Of a stretch of DNA of 33,938 nucleotides, positions 18,701 through 27,170 are shown piece after piece. The position numbers and the translations under genes were made by a program. The DNA lies in the NCBI GenBank assembly GCA_963575745.1, contig CAUYUJ010003993.1:40001-73938 (forward strand), read 5' to 3'. The stretch's first letter is position 1. Every line of letters starts with the position of its first letter. The notes under the pieces were generated by a model. That model saw only the letters and a list, made by a program, of their open reading frames with translations, ran no database searches and was not told the DNA's origin. The DNA comes from Prorocentrum cordatum. Lineage: Eukaryota; Sar; Dinophyceae; Prorocentrales; Prorocentraceae.

Positions 18701-18807
18701 TCCCTCCTCCATTCCTATCCTCCTCCTTCTCCCCCTCCTCTCCCCCTCCTCTCCTCCTCCCTCCTCCTCCGCCTCCTCCTCCTCCTCCTCCTCCTCCTCC
18801 TCCTCAG
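18701..18807 (+). repeat. CCT-rich tract ending in CAG
   Basis: Pyrimidine-only apart from two or three bases. The last 35 or so bases are pure CCT repeats. Confidence 0.9.
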
Positions 18808-18837
18808 CTGCTGCTTTCGCCTTGCCCCGCTCCCCAG

Positions 18838-18935
18838 GACGGCAGCCAGCTGGTCCCTGCCGCCCCCGGATCGCCCGCGCCCTCGGAGGCGGAGACGGTC
18901 ACAGCGAGCGTCGGAGCTCTGGCCGAGGCTGGGAT
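18838..18935 (+). CDS. Exon-like island
   Basis: After CCGCTCCCCAG the sequence reads DGSQLVPAAPGSPAPSEAET followed by VTASVGALAEAG, a low-complexity but codon-biased segment. Sequence after 18935 becomes GAT/GGA-rich. It is probably an exon of an unidentified protein. Confidence 0.4.
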
Positions 18936-19029
18936 AGGGGGGTGATCAGGATCATGAGGGTAAAAACTAAGAGGAACGACGGTGGAACGGAGGAGGATGA
19001 GGTGAGGATGGTAATGACAGGACTTGCTA

Positions 19030-19255
19030 GGACTACGATGGTTTCGACGATGTCGAGGCTGGCTTATGATGGTGACGATGGTGACGATGATGTTGATGGC
19101 GTCGGCGATGGTGATGGTGGTGGTGGTGGTTATTATGACCATGATGATGGTGGCAATGGTAAAGTGGATGATGATGGGAAGGAGGAGGAGGAGGAGGAGG
19201 AGGAGGATGAGGAGGAGGAGGAGGAGGAGGAGGAGGAGGAGGAGGGGAGAGGGGA
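19030..19255 (+). repeat. GATGGTGAC-type array followed by GGA run
   Basis: Degenerate GAT/GGT/GAC triplets (19060-19180) lead into nearly pure GGA repeats (19180-19250). Translation gives poly-Asp/Gly then poly-Glu, with no sign of selection. Confidence 0.85.
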
Positions 19256-19522
19256 ATGAGGACAGGGCAATAACGAGGAGCAGCAGCAGCAGGGAGGACA
19301 AGCGGAAATACGAGGGTATGTATCAGCCTCGAGTGGGAGTTCTGCAGGCTCACCCTTTCCACATCCTATACCGCATTGTCCAGATTCACCCTATCCCTTC
19401 CAACTGAATCCCCTCGCCAATCTCTGCTCCCCTTCCAACTGAATCCCCCGTCTGCTAATTCTCAATCCCCTCGCTTCCTTCTCACGCTCCACGCCCGTCC
19501 GCCCGCGCCGCCCCCTTCCCAG

Positions 19523-19617
19523 GCGGCGGCGGCTGATGCGCCCGTCGATGGAGATGCCGAGTTTGCGAACAAGTTCCAGGCCCGAGCCGCAACGGCAGGA
19601 GACAGTGGCCAAGGAGT
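19523..19617 (+). CDS. Exon-like island
   Basis: After CCCCCTTCCCAG the sequence reads AAAADAPVDGDAEFANKFQA followed by RAATAGDSGQ, codon-biased and hydrophilic, then enters purine-rich sequence. The exon end is uncertain. The product is unknown; it could belong with the islands at 18.3-18.9 kb or with the exons from 22546 on. Confidence 0.4.
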
Positions 19618-20245
19618 ACGAGGGAAAGGAGTAGGATGAATGAGAGGCGGGGGGAGGATGTGAGCGGCCAGGGGGGCAAGGAGATGCAGGGATGAGGGTG
19701 AGGATGGTCATAAAAAAACAGTGAAGATCGTGACGGCGATGACGTAGAGGGGGAGGGAAGGACTAGCAGGAGGGAAGGAAACGAAACGATGGAGAGGAAA
19801 GCGGGACCACCTTGGAAGGTCGGCTGGAGAGCAGGCTGGATTCTCAACGACAATACCTAGACGGGAACTTCTGAGATGCGGCCCTGACCCTTGTTCATCC
19901 CCGAAATGATCCCCCTCCCCCCCTTCTTCCGTCATGCCTTTGCCCTCCTCCTCTGCCTCTCCTCATTCCCTACCTCCTCATCCAGCTGCTGCCCCATCTC
20001 CACCTCATGCCCCCCCTCCTCTTGCTCGGAGTTGGCCCGTGTCACACCCCTGGCCTATTTCACAGTTTAGGCACATGCTCTGTATGGTTACTGTTTCGCG
20101 TGGTCTGAGTATGGGTGAGAACGAGTATGAGTCGGTCTCTTAGTGAGTATTCAGAGTTTGCGTGAGTCTGAGCGTGAGTGAGGCAGACCATGAGTGGTGA
20201 TTATGGGCGAACTTGGCCCTAGCACGAATCGCAGCTCTCGTTCGA
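19618..20245. other. Non-coding stretch
   Basis: Purine-rich (19620-19800) then pyrimidine-rich (19910-20030) sequence with no supported gene. Around 20105-20195 there are degenerate GAGTATGAGTC and GTGAGTCTGAGCGTGAGT motifs. Confidence 0.45.
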
Positions 20246-20267
20246 TCCGTATAAATTTTGGCTCGAG
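20246..20267 (+). other. Degenerate dinoflagellate spliced-leader relic
   Basis: The sequence matches 18 of 22 positions of the dinoflagellate spliced leader (5' CCGTA, then ATTTTGGCTC, ending AG; differences at positions 7-9 and 20). It lies 57 bases upstream of the ATG at 20325. The next 19 bases (CC..A..ATT..GGCT...AG) could be a second, truncated relic. Such relics arise when a trans-spliced mRNA is reverse transcribed and reinserted. Confidence 0.8.
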
Positions 20268-20317
20268 CCTAAATTCAGGCTTGCAGCGCTAGCCTCCATT
20301 CGTTCGCACTCGCGGCG

Positions 20318-20332
20318 ATGTTCAATGGCTGA
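20318..20332 (+). CDS. Possible 4-codon upstream ORF
   Basis: ATG TTC AAT GGC TGA starts 7 bases before, and overlaps, the main ATG at 20325 in another frame. If the mRNA begins near the relic, this would be the first AUG met by a scanning ribosome. It may be chance. Confidence 0.25.
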   Translation: MFNG

Positions 20333-22039
20333 TGGTGGTGACGACGCTAAGAACATCGCGAATGCGCTCGACCCACACATCCAGAAGGTCAATTCCATCA
20401 CCTACAAGATCGAAGGTGGCATGAACAGGGCGCTCATGACGTCCCATAAGGACATAGTCAAGGACCTCATCGCCGTACGGTCCAATCTGAGCTTCAAGAA
20501 GATAGAGATGCAGCATGCCTTCAAGCACGCGGCGCAGCGCTTCGCCTTCAGGACCTCGCACGAGAAGACTGACTGGTGCGAGACCATGGCCGCCCGCACG
20601 CGGGCGCTGTGCAGGCATGCTGCCCAATACAGGTGCAAGAAGACGGGCACGCCGAGATGGTTCAGGAGTTTAGGCCTGGCTGATGGTGACGATGATAGCG
20701 CTGGCGAGGACGGAGCGACTGGCTCCGCTCCCAGCGGCGGTGAGAGCCAAGGCAGCGCTGGGTCAGGGAGAGGAGGGACGGACCGCCGCCCTTCGAAGCC
20801 ACCAGCTTCCAAGGCCGGGGAGGAGGCCGCACGCAGTCAAGAGGGCGAAGAGGAGGAGGAGGCGGAGGACGAGTTCGACGAAGATGAGGAGGACGAAGAA
20901 GAGGAGGAAGAGGAGGCAGTGGAGGATGAGGAAGAGGCCGACGCTGCTACATATGATTCGAAAGGAAAGGCGGCATCGGCTGGAACGGGGCCCAAGATGA
21001 AGAAAGCACTCGATCAAGGAACCGAGGGGCAGCCAGTGAAGAAGAAGCCTGCAGGAGCCGCGCTGGGTTACGAGGACTACACGTTCTCCTACGACCCCGA
21101 GACGCGCCTTGCCAGTCGGCGCCCGAGGGGGAGTAAGAGGAGCACTCACGACGAAGACTGCGTGCGAATGGAACCGCCCGAGAACGGGCGCCCCACAGGC
21201 CCCATGAATGCAGTCTTCGGAGACGGCATGGTCCACATAGTTGCGGAGACCACAGTCGCAAGTTATACAGCATCAGCTGCGGCCTGCAAGCCTCCGTCGA
21301 AGAAGACCAGTGGGCACGAGAAGTACGAGTTCAGCGGCGACCACCCTGAAGGAGGCCACCTCAGCACCAGCCTTCGGTGGAACAACGTCAGAGACAAGCC
21401 CGAGCAGCGCTTGATCAGCTTCAAGCACTCTGGGTGGCAGATCTTGCAGATCGACGTCCTCCATTTCAGGACCGACGGCAATGAGGACAGGAACATCGAC
21501 GAGGTAAACGAGCTCCCAGTGTTGGAGAAGGCGGGCCTCCAGTGGGCGTACCCCATTGCAGAGCGCATGAGCAAAGGTGAGATCGACCTTGAGGAGGCCA
21601 AGCGGCTGAAAGCGGATAAGATCAAGGAGCACGAGGCCATCGTAAAGAAAGCAGAAGGGGAGGGCAGCGAGAACAACCCCACTGGCAAGGCTAGAGGGAA
21701 AAGAATCAAGATGAAGCGCCCTGCGGCGGCAGAGACACAGCCAGAGACGTTCCCGAGACACCATCAGGCTACGAGTCCGACCCCAAGAAGCACAGCCACG
21801 ACGAGTCTTCCCATATTGCATCTGAGGAGGATTTCAACCAGCACGATGACAACACGGCGGTGATGCACGGGGTGACCGACGCCACAGTTTCAGGAGATGA
21901 CGCTGTCATCTCGACGGGCTCGGCTGCTTCGGCCGCGACAGGTGGCTCGGAGCAGCAGAGCGTGGCGCCATCAAAGAAGTCTAGGATCAGCCCGCCCGTG
22001 TCTAGGATCAGCCCGCCACCAAACAGCGATTCCGAGTAA
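20325..22039 (+). pseudogene. Intronless acidic/basic hypothetical protein with one frameshift
   Basis: ATG at 20325 opens frame 3 to about 21750. From there frame 2 has the clear coding signal (ETPSGYESDPKKHSHDESSH and SASEQQSV-type hydrophilic sequence) to TAA at 22037-22039, whereas frame 3 runs on in poor codons to 21863. One indel, somewhere in about 21640-21755, separates them. The corrected product would be about 570 residues. It has an N-terminal helical part (NIANALDPHIQKVNSITYKI, WCETMAARTRALCRHAA), an acidic run (residues about 174-205), a basic stretch, a central segment KYEFSGDHPEGGHLSTSLRW then ISFKHSGWQILQIDVLHF, a KE-rich helix, and a C-terminus with SRISPP twice. I recognise no enzyme motif. 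No introns are seen, and the upstream spliced-leader relic supports retroposition. The frameshift could also be an assembly error. Confidence 0.75.
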
Positions 22040-22545
22040 GGCGCTGCCCGAGACTCGTGCACTAGGCTGTAGCGGTACGAAGTCCATAGGCATAGCGACG
22101 ACGACGGAGAGCGTTGTCAAAGATGACGTTGATGTTGAAGATGATGACGACGGAGATGACGATAACGCGAAACGAAGTGTAGGCATCTTGCGATGCTATA
22201 GTTAGTGTATTTCTCCACCGCCTCTTCCTCCTCCGCACCCCTCTTTCTCCATCTCCTTCTCCTCATCCTATTCATCCTTATCCTCGCCCGTCCAGGCCGC
22301 GACGCACTTGCGCCAGGATGAGACCAGGAGCGCCGAGCGTGCTGACGTCGTCGCAAATCCATCCGTCATCTGAGTCCCGAAACTCTCATCCCTCCTGTCC
22401 TCGTACCCTTTCCTTCGCCTCCCCATCGCCTCCGATTCCCTCCCCCCATCAACCCTCCGAGCCGATCTCGATATGTGCCCGCATGCCTCTGCGAGTGCAT
22501 TCGCCGTGCCAACGCCCCGCTCTTTGCGCTCATGCTACCCCCCAG
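22040..22545 (+). other. Flank of the retrogene
   Basis: A GAT/GAC-rich patch (about 22096-22165) and pyrimidine-rich sequence (22205-22450) ending at a CCCCCCAG acceptor before the exon at 22546. No poly(A) remnant was found after the stop at 22039. Confidence 0.5.
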
Positions 22546-22629
22546 GCCGAGCTCGAGATGGTGAACGAGAACCTCATTGATATCAAGAACGGCATCGCCG
22601 CCACCATCGACCCGAAGCAGATCCCCCAG
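22546..22629 (+). CDS. Exon (84 nt) of a multi-exon dinoflagellate gene
   Basis: After CTACCCCCCAG the frame reads AELEMVNENLIDIKNGIAAT then IDPKQIPQ, with almost all third positions G/C, and ends in CAG followed by GACTCG. The exon is a whole number of codons (28) if it ends at 22629. The donor would be the non-canonical GA type; dinoflagellates are known to use GT, GC and GA donors. It probably joins the exon at 23026. Its own upstream exon is unknown. Confidence 0.6.
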
Positions 22630-23025
22630 GACTCGTCTAACTGCTGTTTGGCAGTCGCCGTTCCACCCTCCTGTGTTCCAAAGAGCAATTCGTCATTGCT
22701 CCTATCCTCCCTCTCCGCCCTCCTCACCTCCAGGCTCCTTTCATTCCCCCCTGCCAGGTCATCCCCATGCCCTGCCTTTCCACTCGCCCTCCACATCCAT
22801 TGCACTCGCATCGAATGGCCCACTTTTAGATCGACGAACTTCTGCCCTCACAGTCCCCCTGCCCGTCTCCCCTCACTAGCCGCGCCAACACTCACAATGA
22901 ATGTCCCTTGCGTGTGGTTCCCGTAGATGAGGCCCCGAGCTAATTATGGGCAGTTGTGAGAGCATTGATGGGGTAGAATCGAATGAACGAGGGGTGCTTT
23001 TGACGCGGCCTGTTAGGGCCAACAG
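22630..23025 (+). other. Putative intron
   Basis: Pyrimidine-rich in its first half (22660-22870), lacking coding bias, and ending GGCCAACAG. It separates two codon-biased exons. Confidence 0.5.
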
Positions 23026-23366
23026 TTCGAAGAGCAGCTCATGATGGCATTCGCGGAGTCGGGGAAGGCCAAGCTCGGCGAGGATTCGGAACCTGAGGAC
23101 GAGATGACCGAAGAGGGGAAGGCCGCGAAGGCGCTCCTCGATGAGGAGAGGGATGAGTTCCTCGAATGGGCAGCCACAGAGGGGTTCCACAAGATCGGAT
23201 CTCAAGACGCTTTGGGGCGCAGGTACTGGCGCTGGCTTCAGCTCAGCGGTCAGATAGATGAAAAAAAGAAGTACGACGCCGCGGGGCAGACGGAGAACAA
23301 AAAACATGCGGGCCCAATGGTGCAAGGGCGAGTACGAGGCGTACAAGGACGACCGCTTTTGCACTT
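23026..23366 (+). CDS. Exon encoding acidic helical region, one homopolymer frameshift
   Basis: After CCAACAG frame 1 reads FEEQLMMAFAESGKAKLGED, an acidic stretch, then FLEWAATEGFHKIGSQDALG and RRYWRWLQLSGQIDEKKKYD. Beyond the A6 run at 23299-23304, frame 1 loses codon bias, whereas frame 2 reads MRAQWCKGEYEAYKDDRFC with nearly perfect G/C third positions. One extra A in that run explains the change. The MRAQWC-type ending resembles a dinoflagellate-specific protein family I recall, of unknown function with lysine-rich C-terminal halves. The donor lies near 23360-23372 and is not resolved. This exon probably continues at 24037. The frameshift may be a sequencing error. Confidence 0.7.
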
Positions 23367-23963
23367 GACCCCAGACTTGTGAGAACGGGCGGAATGCATA
23401 AGCAGATTGGATATACTATACGTCCAACGCTCTTGCATAACCAACTTAACCTATAGATGGTATCGCCCTCTCTCCTCCAACGTTCGCAATCACCCCACTC
23501 TCCCGACAGCAGCGCAACTCCTGTCCTCTCTAGCTGCGCACCTCCCCGCAGTCCGAGCCTACACATAGCGAGCTCATTATGTATTGTCTACGAGGTGCGT
23601 GCTACCATCAACATCCTCCACATTCCCTGAGGCCTCCTGATACCAACTACGAGCACTCACATAGATATCGGGAGAGATACATATAGAGCAATGGGCATGC
23701 GATGAATTAATGGCGGTCGGGAAGGAACGGGTATATGTTGGTGCACGGATGGATAGGGTGAGGGAGGTCTGTGCATACATTGATGTAGATGTCTACCCAA
23801 TGCCGCACATATACACAATTTTATGTAATTGTTTACCCGAACGTGTGGGTCACTATATGGGTGGCACGTGCATGCGCACATACGCACTTATACATACATG
23901 GTGCAGCATGGTACACACATGTCGGTACACACATGCATACATATATATACATATATGTGTATG

Positions 23964-24002
<39 letters not shown>

Positions 24003-24036
24003 CTTGATAATAAAAAAGCTAGCGCGCTCGTGACAG
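23367..24036 (+). other. Putative intron with AT microsatellites
   Basis: Low GC for this window, with TAC/CAT-rich sequence and an AT dinucleotide run at 23969-23996. It ends in CGTGACAG directly before a codon-biased exon. No coding sense. Confidence 0.55.
23938..24000 (+). repeat. AT/ACAT microsatellite
   Basis: CATACATATATATACATATATG-like repeats lead to an uninterrupted AT run of about 28 bases. Such a run may form cruciforms or be variable in length. Confidence 0.9.
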
Positions 24037-24945
24037 GAGTCCCGCATCAAGCTGGAGGAAACGGTGAGGGCTAGCACCCAGACCTACACCTACCTCACGT
24101 TCGACGGGATGGTGACGGCGCAGATGGGTGGCGGTGGGGGGGCGCCAACCCAAGCCGCCATCCGAGGCGCTGTCAACGAGTGCTTGGATTGTATCAAACG
24201 GGGATACGTGAAGCTGAACAAGAGATCCAAGAGGCTGACCTTTCGCAGCGTTCTCGAACAGGAGGTCAGAACAAACCGCGAGTCATGGCAGAGGCGCCGT
24301 GAGGAGTTCACCTCGTCATCGAGCCTGGGCGCGGATGCGTCCTCGAGCGCTGTCACCCCGCAGGCGAAGGCCAAGGCGGCGCCGATCATCACACCCGCGA
24401 AGGAGCCCGAACCGATCGAGGCCGACGACGAGAAAATGGAGGCGGCAACCGTGAGCAAAGCCCAGATGGCATCCTCTGGCCAGCAGGGCAAGGGCAAAGG
24501 CAAGGAGGGCAATGGCAAGTCGAAGGGCAAGACCAGCAAGGGGAAGGCGAAATCGAAAGCAAAAGCGAAGGGCAAGGCTGCTAAGGCTGATCCCGAAAAG
24601 GCTAACCCCAAGAAGGCGAAGGACTTGACCCTCAAGTACGGCTCCACCTTGCAGCAAGCAGAGGCCATGATGTCCTCGATTGAGCTACCCAATGGAGAGT
24701 ACGCCTGGGACAAGCAGGATAGGTTCCTGGGCAAGCTGAAGCGGTCCGTCGATCGCGTGAAGGCGCATGTCAAGAACTCCACGGACATGCACGCGATGCT
24801 CACGCTGGGCGAGGAGTACTACCCGACGAAGAGCCCTCAGGATGAGTCGCAGCTCATGGACGAGATCGAAGAGATGCTCGACGCGGTGGCTTCGACCACC
24901 AAGCGGATCCGCACGATCCACGCCGACGACGAGCCCTCGCAGTAG
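24037..24945 (+). CDS. Terminal exon: lysine-rich dinoflagellate hypothetical protein
   Basis: After GACAG frame 1 reads ESRIKLEETVRASTQTYTYL and continues 302 codons to TAG at 24943-24945. Sections: an N-terminal part with GGGGGAPTQAA then CIKRGYVKLNKRSKRLTFRS; a Ser/Ala/Pro linker; a long Lys/Gly/Ala stretch (GKGKGKEGNGKSKGKTSKGK, residues about 150-190) typical of nuclear or nucleic-acid-binding tails; and a C-terminal helical domain (EYAWDKQDRFLGKLKRSVDR, MLDAVASTTKRIRTIHADDE). The C-terminal layout matches a large dinoflagellate-only family as I remember it, function unknown. Codon bias is strong and the exon is intact, so this gene may be active if the upstream frameshift is an error. 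Confidence 0.8.
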   Translation, partial: ESRIKLEETVRASTQTYTYLTFDGMVTAQMGGGGGAPTQAAIRGAVNECLDCIKRGYVKLNKRSKRLTFRSVLEQEVRTNRESWQRRREEFTSSSSLGADASSSAVTPQAKAKAAPIITPAKEPEPIEADDEKMEAATVSKAQMASSGQQGKGKGKEGNGKSKGKTSKGKAKSKAKAKGKAAKADPEKANPKKAKDLTLKYGSTLQQAEAMMSSIELPNGEYAWDKQDRFLGKLKRSVDRVKAHVKNSTDMHAMLTLGEEYYPTKSPQDESQLMDEIEEMLDAVASTTKRIRTIHADDEPSQ

Positions 24946-25172
24946 GAGAGGCGCTCGGAGCTTTTGAGCTCTTCGGATCGGGTTCTGTCGCAGGGGTGGG
25001 GGAGAGACGGCTAAACACGCACAGGCACGCACGCACACACATCTAAATATACCATGATACATAGACATGTCACTCATTTACACATGCATTCTGGCATAGA
25101 GATCGATACACCACAATCATATTGAGCCATGCATCCATGTCGATTGTATGCATACGCAAAAATATACAGAGT

Positions 25173-25195
25173 GAGGGAGGGAGGGAGGGAGGGAG
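25173..25195 (+). repeat. GGGA microsatellite
   Basis: About five and a half copies of GAGG/GGGA. Confidence 0.9.
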
Positions 25196-25438
25196 AAGCT
25201 TTGCGTCACGCTCGTGCCCAGTCATTGTTGCCACAGCCGCGCGGGCTTCAATGCGTGCAGGATCGCATCCGTGGGAAGGGTGTGCACTTGCTTACGGCTG
25301 TTGAACAATAAAATGTGTCAGAGTCTCGTCGGCACTTGGTGTGCCGAATGCTGTTGAGATGCCACCGATATCTGAAATCCTGGCGGTGGGAACCTCTCTG
25401 CACTGCGTTTTCAATCGATCGATCTGTCCCAGGAGAAT

Positions 25439-25576
25439 GCGGGTAAACTTCGGGTAAACTTCGGGTAAACCCGGGTAGATGCGGGTAAACTGCGCTCCCG
25501 CTCGATACATCCCCACAACTCTGAGCGGGTAAACTTCGGGTAAACTCCGGGTAAACCCGGGTAGATGCGGGCAACT
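25439..25576 (+). repeat. GGGTAAAC minisatellite duplicated at 86-bp spacing
   Basis: Five GGGTAAAC-like units start at 25441, 25452, 25463, 25473 and 25483. The same five, with the same 11, 11, 10, 10 spacing, start at 25527, 25538, 25549, 25559 and 25569. The fourth unit is GGGTAGAT in both copies. Not the TTTAGGG telomere repeat. Confidence 0.9.
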
Positions 25577-27119
25577 TTGAGTTGGAAGGTTTGGTAGCCT
25601 CCGAAGCGCGTGGATCGACGACTCCGCGCCTTGCGGACCGTGAGAGAGGGAGGCAGAGGATGAGCGAAAAGGAGTGAGAGGCATAGGATGAGGATAACAA
25701 TGGGATGACGATGTACATAAGTAGAAGGAGGATGGCACTGAGGAGGAACATACATAGGGCGAGGAGCCAGTTGAAGGAACAAGAGCGCCCTCAGCAGAAG
25801 AGCAGGTGAGATGGGCACTGTAGCGAGGGGAAGCTTCTATCCTCTCCGCCCCATCCCATCCTCTTTACCTCACTCCCCCCAGCGTCTCCCCTCCCATCCA
25901 CCCCTCTCCAACCCCTTCCCGTCTCACTATGATCCGTTCCCACCCAGTCACTCCCATCTCCTCCACGCCCGCCCACTCCGAATCAGGCGCTTGCATCCAC
26001 GCCACTCGAATCAACTTGCTAGTCCCCCGTCATCTACTATGTTCCTTCATCTCCAATCGCTTCCATTCCACCCGATCCACCCTCCATCTCCCCCCCGCTC
26101 CAACCTACTTGCGCGCGCTCGGGGCCCGCCGCGGGCATCGACTACGTGGGCGGCGGCCGAGGACAGGGCGGCTGAGACGAGGAGGCAAATGAAGGGATGA
26201 TGAAATGGAGGGTGGGGAGTGGAGGGAACTAGATGGAATGGAGAACAGCATGTGTGGGAAGATGTAAGAACAATGCCAGGGAACATCGTAATCACGAGCT
26301 GCCGCACTCTGCCCCTACCCATTGATAGATCAAGTGCCCCCAACGGGACCCCATATCGTTTGATCACGAGATGCCACTACAAATGATCGGGTATAGGCCC
26401 CGTGATTGACCAAGTATACATATTTAAACAAATAAGTAGAACGATTAGGAGGATGCGGAGGATTGGGATGAGGAGCGTCAGCATCGGCAACACTTATAGA
26501 GGATGTGCTACCCCTGCAGACCGACAGCAAATTTGCCCTGGCGGTGCCGCGCCCATCTCTTATTCCAGACCGTGGATGCATCACCGTTGTAGCTCCATGG
26601 GGAGAAACGAAAGGGGGGTAGATGTCCGCCGTCGAGCGCGCTCCACCTCTCCATCTAATTCCCCCCCTCTCCTCGACCTCCTCCTCCACTCCGTTCTCGT
26701 GGGGGGTCAGTCTGGAAGCGCCACCAAGGGTCTAGGGTTGGCAGCGGGGCTGAGGGCACCCCCATAAAACTTCAGCTGCCCTAAGGCCAGAATAACTTGC
26801 TACCGTGGTCTTGTCGCGCGCTGCCAGGTCTCTCCCCTTCGTCCCTCCTACCCCGCTCCTACCTCGTTATCTCCCTGCATCTTTCCCACTGCGTCCTGCC
26901 CCCAACCTACCTCCACCCACGCCCCATGGAATTTGCTGCGCCCAACAATTGTCTGAACGGGGCTTTTTGGATATCGGCGTCTGGTGGCGGAGTTTTGGAT
27001 GTCGATTACGTGTGGCGTTTCGTATGCTACATCCTCACACTGAGCCCATTGCATTCAGCTCAGTTCACTCTCGTTCATTCCTGTAGATCATCGATCATAA
27101 CATGTTGCCGCTGTCGTGA

Positions 27120-27141
27120 TCCGTAACCATGTTTGCTCAAG
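27120..27141 (+). other. Degenerate dinoflagellate spliced-leader relic
   Basis: The sequence matches 19 of 22 positions of the dinoflagellate spliced leader: CCGTA, CCAT and a perfect GCTCAAG end, with differences at positions 7, 12 and 15. It stands 29 bases before ATG 27171, a normal short 5' leader length for a trans-spliced mRNA. This indicates that the gene downstream came from a processed transcript. Confidence 0.85.
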
Positions 27142-27170
27142 CTGTATAAGAAACATCGCAATTGCTTCGC

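Larger units (their letters stand above)
24946..27119. other. 2.2-kb intergenic region without supported genes
   Basis: It contains TAC/CAC-rich sequence (25015-25140), a GGGA run (25173-25195), the GGGTAAAC duplication (25439-25576), pyrimidine-rich stretches (25850-26100, 26640-26700, 26820-26920) and a short GC-rich patch near 26110-26190 (AAAEDRAAETRRQMK) that could be a small exon but has no convincing acceptor. Long minus-strand frames here read through repeats. Confidence 0.5.

Noticed and set aside
20105-20195. GAGTATGAGTC repeats as a regulatory array
   Set aside because: The copies are too few and irregular to support a binding-site claim.
25439-25576. Interstitial telomere repeats
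   Set aside because: GGGTAAA is not TTTAGGG or its complement CCCTAAA; order and spacing differ too.
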